Source: JAVBPP01 sp031549535
Lineage (GTDB): Bacteria; Bacillota; Clostridia; Oscillospirales; Acutalibacteraceae
Assembly (NCBI GenBank): GCA_031549535.1
Contig: JAVBPP010000115.1
Span: forward strand, 1 to 26,540
Length of the DNA: 26,540 bases
Direction of reading: 5' to 3'
Part shown: piece after piece, positions 13,894-21,177 of the stretch
How the letters are laid out: each line of letters opens with the position of its first letter
Position numbering within the stretch: position 1 is the first letter of the stretch
Notes under the pieces: generated by a model
The model's input: only the letters and a program-made list of their open reading frames with translations
What the model was told of the DNA's origin: nothing
Databases searched by the model: none
Position numbers and translations under genes: made by a program

Positions 13894-14382
13894 ATGTTGA
13901 GGCTAACAATGTATACGGATGCATTTCAAAATGACGTGGAGCGCTTTTATCAAAAGTGCTTTGCGGGGTTGGGCTGGGATTGGGAGCCCTGTGAACGGCA
14001 CGCCGATCTCATGCATATCGGCGCGGTCTATTTGCGGGGCGGCACGTTCCGATGTTTGTATGACGGTGATATGCTAATCGGAACGATTGCGGTGCGCAGA
14101 ATGACAGACACCGTCTGTGAGATGAAGAGACTGTATGTTCTGCCGGATTATCAAGGCAGGGGGCACGGCGGACTCCTTTTTAACAGTGCGCTGGATTTTG
14201 CGAAAAGGTCCGGGTTTTGCCTCATAAGGCTGGACACACGGCAGGACAGGACGGCGTCACGCCACTTAATTGAAAAACACCGTTTCCGACGAATCGAACA
14301 ATATAACCAAAACGAATTTGCAGAGCTGTTTTATGAATTGGATTTAATTGATTATAACGTGGAGGAATCAACATGTCTATAG
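13894..14382 (+). CDS. GNAT-family N-acetyltransferase
   Basis: A 162-aa acetyl-CoA-dependent acyltransferase of unknown substrate. The core acetyl-CoA motif is at residues 75-95 (CEMKRLYVLPDYQGRGHGG), with the RxxGxG-type loop as QGRGHGG, preceded by the beta strand IGTIAVRRM. GGGAGG is eight bases upstream of ATG 13894. Longer in-frame extension crosses the terminator and is rejected. The gene overlaps the methyltransferase-GNAT gene by ten bases, so they are co-translated. It lies directly after the attenuator-like leader. Products could be a resistance or detoxifying enzyme or a small-molecule modifier. Confidence 0.85.
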   Translation: MLRLTMYTDAFQNDVERFYQKCFAGLGWDWEPCERHADLMHIGAVYLRGGTFRCLYDGDMLIGTIAVRRMTDTVCEMKRLYVLPDYQGRGHGGLLFNSALDFAKRSGFCLIRLDTRQDRTASRHLIEKHRFRRIEQYNQNEFAELFYELDLIDYNVEESTCL

Positions 14383-15548
14383 ATTACAATGCCCTTGCGG
14401 AACAATACGACCTTAGCAGAAGCGCAAACATGGATATCGTCAATCGCTTTGCCGCAGAGTTGGCGCTTGACGGAAAGAAAATCCTGGATTTTGGCTGCGG
14501 CACAGGAAATTTTGCCTTCGCCCTGGGGAAGATGACTACTGCGGCCGTTTATGGCGTAGAGCCATCGGACGGCATGCGGGAAAAGGCGGTCGCCAAAGGC
14601 GTTGACGCACGGAAAGGCGATCATACCGGCATTCCGTTTGCCGACGGTTTTTTCGACTTCGTCTATATGACCGATGTGATTCACCATGTTCCGGATGTAA
14701 ACGCGATGTTTACCGAGTTTATGCGTGTATTGAAGCCCGGCGGGCTTGTCTGCATTCTCACGGAATCGCACGAGCAGCTTGCGACAAGGTTCTGGACCCA
14801 TTATTTCCCCACAACGGTGGCCGTAGAGCGTAGCCGGTATCCGGATATTCCGGAGATTATCCACGCCGCGGAAGCGGCAGGGCTCTGCGTACATAAAACT
14901 GTGACGACTGATGCACAAAGCGCTGCCCCCATAACAGAGGATTTTGTCCGGTTGGTGGAAGAAAAGGGATTCTCCATGTTCCGGTTACTTGCGGAGCAGG
15001 ATTATGTGGCGGGATTGGCGGCACTGAAGGCGGACTTTGAAAAGCAAATTACGCTGACAAGTACGCATGGGGAGACGCTGTTGTGGCTGAAAAAAGATTC
15101 CGGAATCGCATATACCGACCGCATTTCCGTCGAGGATTACAACATGCTGCATGAGGCCGTCGGCTGGGGAACCTGCAAGCCGGAACGGATACACATGGCG
15201 CTGGAGCGTTCTGATTTCATTACAGTTGCAGTCGCACAGGCGGACGGCAAAACGGTTGGCATGGCGCGGGTCATGCATGACGGACTGCAAGCGCTGGTTA
15301 TGGATGTAATCGTGCAGCCCGCCTTTCAGGGGCAAGGCATCGGCAAAACAATGATGACGAAAGTCATGGCATACTTACATACGTTGTCCGTAACCGGCGG
15401 GATTAAAGTGAGCTTAATTTCCGCAAAAGACCGAGTCAGTTTTTATGAGCAATTCGGGTTTATAGAAAGACCGACTGCGACGGCGGGCCCGGGTATGACA
15501 CAATGGATTTGTAATACTAATTCCATATCATACCAGTCAGCCTTATGA
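14373..15548 (+). CDS. Fusion of SAM-dependent methyltransferase and GNAT acetyltransferase
   Basis: A 391-aa two-domain protein. Residues 1-240 form a class I methyltransferase: SAM-binding motif I ILDFGCGTGNFAFA (37-50), acidic loop GVEPSDGM (61-68), motif IV-like FDFVYMTDVIHHV and RVLKPGGLVCIL (118-129). Residues 245-391 form a GNAT domain with ALVMDVIVQPAFQGQGIGK (307-325) as the acetyl-CoA loop and FYEQFGF near 357-363. The junction THGETLLWLKKDSG resembles the usual end of such methyltransferases, so it looks like a clean fusion rather than a sequencing artefact. GGAGG lies upstream of ATG 14373, which overlaps the preceding GNAT gene. Substrates are unknown. Confidence 0.85.
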   Translation: MSIDYNALAEQYDLSRSANMDIVNRFAAELALDGKKILDFGCGTGNFAFALGKMTTAAVYGVEPSDGMREKAVAKGVDARKGDHTGIPFADGFFDFVYMTDVIHHVPDVNAMFTEFMRVLKPGGLVCILTESHEQLATRFWTHYFPTTVAVERSRYPDIPEIIHAAEAAGLCVHKTVTTDAQSAAPITEDFVRLVEEKGFSMFRLLAEQDYVAGLAALKADFEKQITLTSTHGETLLWLKKDSGIAYTDRISVEDYNMLHEAVGWGTCKPERIHMALERSDFITVAVAQADGKTVGMARVMHDGLQALVMDVIVQPAFQGQGIGKTMMTKVMAYLHTLSVTGGIKVSLISAKDRVSFYEQFGFIERPTATAGPGMTQWICNTNSISYQSAL

Positions 15549-15568
15549 AAAGTCCCTCCTCCAACCTG

Positions 15569-15597
15569 TTTACATTTCGCCCGCTCTATGGTATTCT
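15569..15597 (+). promoter_or_regulatory. Sigma-A promoter of the fucosidase gene
   Basis: TTTACA (15569-15574), 17-bp spacer, TATTCT (15592-15597). It lies in the short gap between the fusion gene and GH29, giving a leader of about 30 bases. Confidence 0.5.
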
Positions 15598-15635
15598 TAT
15601 TGACATCAACTACGCTTTATCTGAAGGGAATGGTT

Positions 15636-17060
15636 ATGGCAATGAAACAGGACGAACTGATTCGCTACGCGGCCTCCATTGTGCCCAGTGAGCGCCAGCT
15701 GCAATGGCAGGCGCTGGAATTTTATGCCTTCATCCACTTTGGCATCAACACGTTTTCGGGTTCCGAATGGGGCAGCGGTAACGAGGATCCGGAAATTTTT
15801 AACCCCGCAAAGCTGGACGCGGAGCAGTGGGTTTCGGTGATCAAGGCGGCGGGCATGCGCGCGGTGATTCTGACCGCGAAGCACCACGATGGCTTTTGCC
15901 TGTTCCCCAGCGCTTATACGGACCATTCCGTGAAATTCAGTCCCTGGAAGGAGGGCAAGGGCGACGTTGTGCGCGAGCTTGCCGACGCCTGCCGAAAATA
16001 TGGGCTGAAATTCGGCGTTTACCTCTCCCCCTGGGATATGCATGACGCGCGCTACGGCGAGGGCGAGGCCTATAACAAATTTTTCATGAATCAGCTCACA
16101 GAGCTTTGCACCCATTACGGCGATCTGTTCTGTGTTTGGTTTGACGGTGCCTGCGGCGAGGGCAAAAACGGGCGCAAGCAGGAATATGACTGGAAGGGTT
16201 ATTTCACCCTCATCCGCGAGCTGCAGCCGGACGCCGTCATTTCCATTTGCGGCCCTGATGTGCGCTGGTGCGGCAATGAAGCCGGGGTTTGCAGAAAAAG
16301 CGAGTGGAGCGTTGTCCCCTATTATTACAGCGATTATGACCGCATTCAGGCAGAGTCTCAGCAGAGTGAGCATAAGCCGCCCAAAAAGGTCAATCACATG
16401 GTTTTGGATATCGGCAGCCGCAAGGCGATTAAAAAGGCGGAAAAGCTCATTTGGTACCCTGCGGAGGTGGATGTTTCCATTCGTCCGGGTTGGTTTTACC
16501 ATAAAAGCGAGGATATCAGCGTAAAGCCCCTGTCCAAGCTGCGGGAATTTTATTACAGCTCTGTGGGCGCAAACGCGAGCCTGCTGCTGAATATCCCGCC
16601 TGATAAGGATGGTTTAATCGCTGAGCGGGACGAGGAGACCCTGCGCTCCCTGGGTGCGCAGCTGCGGATTGATTTTAACGAAAACCTCGCGGAAGGTTCT
16701 GTGATTACGGACAGTTGCCGCTTGGATCCGGAGCACCGGGGGCAAATGGCGCTTTCAAACGACCCGGAGGAATATTGGCATTCCGGTGAAAACCCGGAAA
16801 ACGCCGAGCTGATTCTGGATTTGGGGGACGACTACGACATCGATAAAATCGTTTTAGGCGAACATATCCGCACCGGGCAGCAAATTGAAAAATTCTCTCT
16901 CTATGCGGAAATCGGTGGGAAGTGGAAAAAGCTGGCGAGTGAAACCGTCATTGGCCACAAGCGCATCTGCCGCTTCCCCGAGCAGCGCATGCAGCGCATC
17001 AAACTCGTAATTGAGCAGACCCGTTGCTTTGCAACAATCAGTAAATTTGAGGCATATTAA
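15636..17060 (+). CDS. GH29 alpha-L-fucosidase
   Basis: A 474-aa retaining glycosidase that releases terminal L-fucose. Conserved elements include FIHFGINTFSGSEWG (32-46), LTAKHHDGFCLF (79-90), YGLKFGVYLSPWD (122-134) and the nucleophile Asp170 in VWFDGACGE. The layout (compact catalytic barrel to about 340, then a discoidin-like beta domain) fits the GH29-B type that acts on alpha-1,3/4-linked fucose. No signal peptide is seen, so it works in the cytoplasm on imported oligosaccharides. AAGGGA seven bases before ATG 15636 sets the start. Alternatives at 15588 and 15642 are less well placed. The stop codon TAA also forms the flank of the palindrome at 17058-17107. Confidence 0.9.
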   Translation: MAMKQDELIRYAASIVPSERQLQWQALEFYAFIHFGINTFSGSEWGSGNEDPEIFNPAKLDAEQWVSVIKAAGMRAVILTAKHHDGFCLFPSAYTDHSVKFSPWKEGKGDVVRELADACRKYGLKFGVYLSPWDMHDARYGEGEAYNKFFMNQLTELCTHYGDLFCVWFDGACGEGKNGRKQEYDWKGYFTLIRELQPDAVISICGPDVRWCGNEAGVCRKSEWSVVPYYYSDYDRIQAESQQSEHKPPKKVNHMVLDIGSRKAIKKAEKLIWYPAEVDVSIRPGWFYHKSEDISVKPLSKLREFYYSSVGANASLLLNIPPDKDGLIAERDEETLRSLGAQLRIDFNENLAEGSVITDSCRLDPEHRGQMALSNDPEEYWHSGENPENAELILDLGDDYDIDKIVLGEHIRTGQQIEKFSLYAEIGGKWKKLASETVIGHKRICRFPEQRMQRIKLVIEQTRCFATISKFEAY

Positions 17061-17107
17061 CACCAATCACCATTCAGAATACTCCCTGCAAAAGGTGATT
17101 GGTATAA
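17058..17107. repeat. TACCAAT-type palindrome, copy 5, inserted at the GH29 stop codon
   Basis: ACCAATCACC (17062-17071) and GGTGATTGGT (17094-17103) are perfect 10-bp inverted repeats around a 22-nt loop. TAA flanks both sides (17058-17060, which is the GH29 stop codon, and 17105-17107). The outer ACCAATC/GATTGGT matches the other copies while the inner ACC/GGT differs but still pairs. Confidence 0.65.
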
Positions 17108-17128
17108 ATTGGGAAGGAATGATGGATT

Positions 17129-17956
17129 ATGGCGTTACCCGTAGCAGTACAGCTCTATTCCGTGCGGGATGAAATGCAACAGGATGTCCGCGGCACCCTG
17201 CGGGCAATCAAAGATATGGGTTACCAGGGCGTGGAATTTGCAGGCTTGTTTGGTTACAGCGCAAAGGAAATGAAGGCGCTGCTTGCGGAACTTGGGCTGA
17301 AGGCTGTTTCCGCCCATGTGCCGCTGGACGAGATGCTGCAAAACCCGCAGGGCGTCTTTGCACTCTACCGGGAAATCGGTTGTTCTTACATTGCCATCCC
17401 CTATGTCACCGAGGAGCGCCGTCCGGGCGCGGTGGATTTTGAAAAAACCGTGACCCAAATCCGCATTTTGGGCGAGCACGCCCGGGTGAACGGCCTAACG
17501 CTGCTGTATCACAACCATGATTTTGAGTTTGTTTCACTCAATGGTAACTATGGGCTGGATGTGTTGTACCGCTCTGTGGATACCGCCCTGCTACAAACAG
17601 AAATTGACTGCTGCTGGGTAAAGGTGGCGGGGTTGAATCCGGCGGACTATGTGCGCTCGTATCAAGGCCGTGCGCCCGTGGTGCATTTGAAGGATTATTT
17701 TATGAAGGGCGATAAAAAGCCCGAAAAGCTATACGCCCTCATCGGCCTGGATGATGACGGCAAGGAGCAGCAGGAAGAATTGTTTGGCTTCCGTCCGCTG
17801 GGCGCGGGGCTGCAGGATATTCCGTCCCTGCTGGCGGCCTCTGAGGAGGCGGGCGCAGCCTGGGTGGTCGTGGAGCAGGACGAACCTGCCCCGGGCATGA
17901 CACGGCTGGACAGCGTCCGCGAAAGCCGTGCATTTTTACACACTTTAGGTTGGTAA
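17129..17956 (+). CDS. Sugar phosphate isomerase/epimerase-like TIM-barrel protein
   Basis: A 275-aa member of the xylose isomerase-like (AP endonuclease 2) superfamily. Typical features are VQLYSVRDEM at the N-terminus, GVEFAGLFGYS, the metal-site strand LLYHNHDFEF (about 126-135), the strand EIDCCWVKVAG, VVHLKDY and the C-terminal VVVEQDEP. This subgroup is usually cytoplasmic and acts on inositols, keto-sugars or related polyols. GGAAGG lies about eleven bases before ATG 17129. It follows the fucosidase gene across a small palindrome, so the two may be cotranscribed, fitting intracellular sugar catabolism. Exact substrate is unknown. Confidence 0.82.
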   Translation: MALPVAVQLYSVRDEMQQDVRGTLRAIKDMGYQGVEFAGLFGYSAKEMKALLAELGLKAVSAHVPLDEMLQNPQGVFALYREIGCSYIAIPYVTEERRPGAVDFEKTVTQIRILGEHARVNGLTLLYHNHDFEFVSLNGNYGLDVLYRSVDTALLQTEIDCCWVKVAGLNPADYVRSYQGRAPVVHLKDYFMKGDKKPEKLYALIGLDDDGKEQQEELFGFRPLGAGLQDIPSLLAASEEAGAAWVVVEQDEPAPGMTRLDSVRESRAFLHTLGW

Positions 17957-17962
17957 GCACAG

Positions 17963-18850
17963 ATGCAATATATTGTCTTAGACCTGGAATGGAATAATAC
18001 CTATTCAAAAAAGCTCAAGCATCCCATCAATGAAATCATTGAAATCGGCGCAGTCCGTCTGAACGAAAGACTGGAACAGACGGACTGTTTTCACGTCGTA
18101 TTATGCGCACAGCTGAGCAAAAAGCTGCGCAGCAGTGTCGTGGAGCTAACCAATATTACACCGGAAGAGTTGGCGCAGGGCATGGAGTTTTCCAAGGCTG
18201 CATCGGCTTTTCGAAAATGGGTGGGCAGTGAGCCGCACGTTTTGCTCAGCTGGGGGGACGGCGATATCCGTGTATTGCTGGATAACTACCGTTATTTCAA
18301 TCGGCTGGATACGCTGCCGTTCATTCAGCGTTACGCTGACCTGCAGCTCGCCGTGCAAAGCCGCCTGCACTTGGAAAACAACAATCAAATCAGCCTTTTG
18401 GGAGCCGCGGAGCGGCTTGGCATTGCGCCGGAACAATATGCCGCCCACCGCGCGCTGGATGACAGCCGCCTAAGCGCGGAATGCCTGCGCAGAGTGTTTG
18501 ATGAAACCCTGCTTGCGCCCTACATCCATGTTTGCAATGCCAGTTTTTACGCGAGGTTGCGCTTTAAGGTGCATGTGCTGAGCGATATTAACAACCCCAA
18601 GGTGGATAAACGTGAATTCCACTATGAGTGTATTTTTTGCGGCGCGGCGGACACCGTGCAGCGCAGCAACTGGAAATATTCCAATCAATATTTTCGCGCC
18701 GAATATGACTGCCCCCGCTGCGGCAAAACGGCCCGCGCAGGCGTGAGATTCAAGGTGTTTTATGACCGCATCGATGTGCGCCGCATCGCCTCGGAACTGT
18801 TGCCCCCCGAGGAGGACGAAACAGCAGCACTGCAATCCGTTGCCCTTTAA
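17963..18850 (+). CDS. DEDDh 3'-5' exonuclease with C-terminal zinc ribbon
   Basis: A 295-aa nuclease of the DnaQ-like (RNase T/ERI-1/KapD) superfamily. Exo I is VLDLEW (Asp7, Glu9), Exo II lies in LLSWGDGDIRVL (Asp99 or Asp101), and Exo III is AHRALDDSRL (His162, Asp166 or Asp167). Residues 220-260 add a four-cysteine zinc ribbon (CIFC at 223-226, CPRC at 250-253), which may bind RNA or DNA. It follows the isomerase gene by six bases with no strong ribosome site, so translation is probably coupled. Whether it trims RNA, DNA or oligonucleotides cannot be told. It is convergent with spoVB. Confidence 0.85.
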   Translation: MQYIVLDLEWNNTYSKKLKHPINEIIEIGAVRLNERLEQTDCFHVVLCAQLSKKLRSSVVELTNITPEELAQGMEFSKAASAFRKWVGSEPHVLLSWGDGDIRVLLDNYRYFNRLDTLPFIQRYADLQLAVQSRLHLENNNQISLLGAAERLGIAPEQYAAHRALDDSRLSAECLRRVFDETLLAPYIHVCNASFYARLRFKVHVLSDINNPKVDKREFHYECIFCGAADTVQRSNWKYSNQYFRAEYDCPRCGKTARAGVRFKVFYDRIDVRRIASELLPPEEDETAALQSVAL

Positions 18851-18876
18851 TATCTATGGAATTCATAGCAATGCTG

Positions 18877-20467
18877 TTATGAGCGGGGCTTTGCCGCTTT
18901 GTTCTGGAGTTTTGTTTGAACGCCTAGCGTTTTCGTTTTATTTCTTGATAAAAGGCCCTGTATCCACTGCGTATCCGCGCGCGTTAAGCTACCTACCCAG
19001 CGCAGGAAGCAGAGATATATGGCTGCATTGAGCCCAATCCAAAGCACAAGAGAACCCGTCTCCCCCAGCGCGGCTCCCAGATTCCCGAAGGCAAGCCGCA
19101 CCATGAAAAACGCGGCTAAAACACAAAACAGAGGCTGCACCACGCCCTCCATCAGCTCCAATTTCACCTGCGTCACCCGAATCAGGCGGCCAATACTTAG
19201 GTAGAAATTCAATATCTCACTGGCAAAGAGGATAAAGATATACCCCTTTACACCGTAACGCGGAATCAACAGGTAAACCAGCAATACACACAGGCCGGAA
19301 TCCAGCAAATTATAGCGCATGGAGTAGAATTGCTGGTCCAGCCCCTTTAGAATTCCGTCCACTGTCATGTCCAAATACATCACCGGAATCAAAGGGGCAA
19401 GCAGGCGGATATACTCCGCCGCGTCCGCATTCCCGTAAACACGCATACTCAAGGGGGTTGCATAGGCATAGAGTATCCCCGCTGTCCCCACCGCGAAGAG
19501 CATGGTCATTTTCAGCACACGCGCCGTTATCAAGGCGATGCGTGTGTTGTTTTTTTGCGCATGCTGCTCCGCCAACTCCGGAACAAGCAGGCTGGAAAGA
19601 GAGGTTAACAGAGCGGAGGGGTAAAGCAGAAGCTGCAGGGTCATGCCGTGAATCACGCCGTAGGTCGCCATGGAGGTCTGCGCGCTTGCGCCGGATTTAC
19701 GAAAGCCGATTGGAATTAACAGGTGCTCCACCGTCAGCAGAATTGAACGGGCAACGGAGCCGACACCGTCCGGCAGGGCAATGCGCATGAGGCGGCGCAT
19801 CACCGATCCCTGCCCCTTCTTGCGCTGCTCTTGTTTTTTGTTCAACCAGCAGTAAAGCAAAAAGCCAAGCAGACAGGAGACATATTCTGCAGCTGTGATA
19901 CCGCTGACAATCACGCAGCTCGCCTGCTCCAGCCCCGGGTTCGCCAATGCGCGGAAGGCCAGCACAACAATGGATATCTTTGCCCCCCTGCTCCATCAAA
20001 TTTACCAGAGAAAAGCGCGGAATTTCGCGCGCGGCAGTAAAATAACCGCCCAAGGCGGCAGAAACCGCAATCGGCGGCAGACTAAGCGCCAAAATGCGCA
20101 GGGAGGACGCGGCGCGTAAATCCTGCAACCAGTAGCGGCTTGCCAAATCTGCGCCGAAAAACAGGCATAGCGCCGCAAACAAACCCAGCAGCAGCCCGTA
20201 GCCCATGCAAAAACGCAGCGCTCGGGCAGGCGATTTCCCTGCAGCGCTTTGCTCCACCGCCAGCCGGGTTGCCGAAAGGCGCACACCCGCCGTGCCGACC
20301 GTAACGGCCAAGCCATAAACCGTCATCACCAGCTGAAACAGGCCAATGCCCGCCGCCCCAATCTTATTCGTGAGATAAACATGAAAAGAAACGCCGATAG
20401 TCCGCATTAGAAAGGACATCAGCGTTAAGATAAGCGTATTGAGCAGCAGCTTGCGCGAATGGGTCAT
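18877..20467 (-). pseudogene. spoVB: SpoVB-type lipid II flippase, frameshifted
   Basis: A polysaccharide/peptidoglycan-precursor flippase (MOP/MVF superfamily) needed for spore cortex synthesis in Bacillus. The N-terminal part (from ATG 20467) reads RKLLLNTLILTLMSFLMRT to VNLMEQGG, then the frame is lost. The remainder continues in another frame as VVLAFRALANPG to the end at 18877, with about ten more helices. The break is at a run of six C (19983-19988, six G in the gene). Removing one gives MEQGAKISIVVLAF, a smooth SpoVB reading, and 529 aa, close to the family length. Both halves show no other damage, so a sequencing error, slippage-based phase variation or a very recent mutation are all possible. 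Annotated as broken as given. Confidence 0.8.
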
Positions 20468-20523
20468 GTTGCACGAACCTCATCTGTTCAAGATACTGCA
20501 TGTATATGATAAACCGGGACGAA

Positions 20524-20940
20524 TTATTTCTGCGCAACAAAATTCCACATAACGCCAAATTTATCAAACACCACACCTGCGCAGGGGGAATAGAAGGTTT
20601 CAGCGAGAGGAATGCCCACCCGGCCTTCCTGCGCCAAAACGGCAAAGGCTTTTTGCACCTCGTCAACGCTCGCCTCCACCGCGATGGAAAGGCGCTCACT
20701 TTCCGGGTCGTTCAGTTGCTGCCCCGGGCCGCAGTCAGACATGCGAATAAAATCATCACCGAACTGCATGGTTACCTGCATAACGCGCTGCGCAAAACCC
20801 TCCGGCATAGGAAAAGCGGGGTTGGGCGGCATTTCGCCAAAACGCAGCATCTGCAAGGGCTCGCAGCCAAACGCACGCTGATACAGTGCGACAGCCTCGG
20901 CGCAATCGCCGTTATAGGTCAGATAGGGTCTGAGTTTCAT
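20524..20940 (-). CDS. PhnB-like VOC (glyoxalase-fold) protein
   Basis: A 138-aa protein of the vicinal-oxygen-chelate superfamily, PhnB-like subgroup. It begins LRPYLTYNGDCAEAVALYQ and ends with the usual GVVFDKFGVMWNFVAQK. FGDDFIRMSDC and LSIAVEASVDEVQKAF form the middle strands. Such proteins bind a metal or small ligand as dimers in the cytoplasm. Functions range from antibiotic binding to unknown. GGAGTGG precedes the ATG. It lies 21 bases after the small basic gene on the same strand, so it may share that transcript. Confidence 0.85.
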   Translation of the reverse strand: MKLRPYLTYNGDCAEAVALYQRAFGCEPLQMLRFGEMPPNPAFPMPEGFAQRVMQVTMQFGDDFIRMSDCGPGQQLNDPESERLSIAVEASVDEVQKAFAVLAQEGRVGIPLAETFYSPCAGVVFDKFGVMWNFVAQK

Positions 20941-20961
20941 AAACGTTCCACTCCATATATC

Positions 20962-21114
20962 TTATTTAGGTTTTGCTTTTTTCTTACCGCTTTTCACCTT
21001 TCCGGAAAGCTCCTCCACCGGCTTCTGTTCATTTTTGGGGAAGTGGGATTTACGGTTGCTTTCTGTTCCGTGCGGCTCCTTTGGGTCGGGGCGGCGCATG
21101 CCTGCCTTTGCCAT
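20962..21114 (-). CDS. Small basic protein (50 aa), possibly forespore-expressed
   Basis: A 50-aa hydrophilic, Lys/Pro/Glu-rich protein too short for ordinary ORF lists. It starts MAKAGMRRPDPKEPHGTESN, has a PKNEQKPVEEL middle and ends in a KSGKKKAKPK tail. ATG at 21112-21114 is chosen because GAGAGG lies nine to ten bases upstream. An ATG three codons earlier touches that site. No membrane helix or cysteine is present. Length, charge and lack of hydrophobic core resemble minor small acid-soluble spore proteins, and a sigma-G-like promoter lies upstream, but I cannot assign a family. It sits between the M23 and VOC genes. Confidence 0.65.
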   Translation of the reverse strand: MAKAGMRRPDPKEPHGTESNRKSHFPKNEQKPVEELSGKVKSGKKKAKPK

Positions 21115-21128
21115 TTTCGTCATCCTCT

Positions 21129-21155
21129 CATACTAATAAATGTATTATTAGTATG
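21129..21155. repeat. Perfect palindrome CATACTAATA / TATTAGTATG
   Basis: Ten-base arms (21129-21138 and 21146-21155) around a 7-nt loop in the gap between M23 and the small basic gene. No U-run follows on either strand, so it is not a clear terminator. The right arm is also the sigma-G-like -10 element, so it may be an operator or simply an AT-rich transcript hairpin. Confidence 0.5.
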
Positions 21156-21177
21156 GCAGATAATCAGACTTTTATTT
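21149..21177 (-). promoter_or_regulatory. Sigma-G-like promoter of the small basic gene
   Basis: On the minus strand AAATA (21177-21173) and CATACTA (21155-21149) are 17 bp apart, the same -10 and spacing as the gpr promoter. The -35 matches four of five consensus positions. The -35 overlaps the end of the M23 gene. Confidence 0.5.

Noticed and set aside
18877..20467. Two separate overlapping membrane-protein genes
   Set aside because: The two frames are consecutive halves of a single SpoVB-like protein that becomes continuous when one base of a six-C run is removed.
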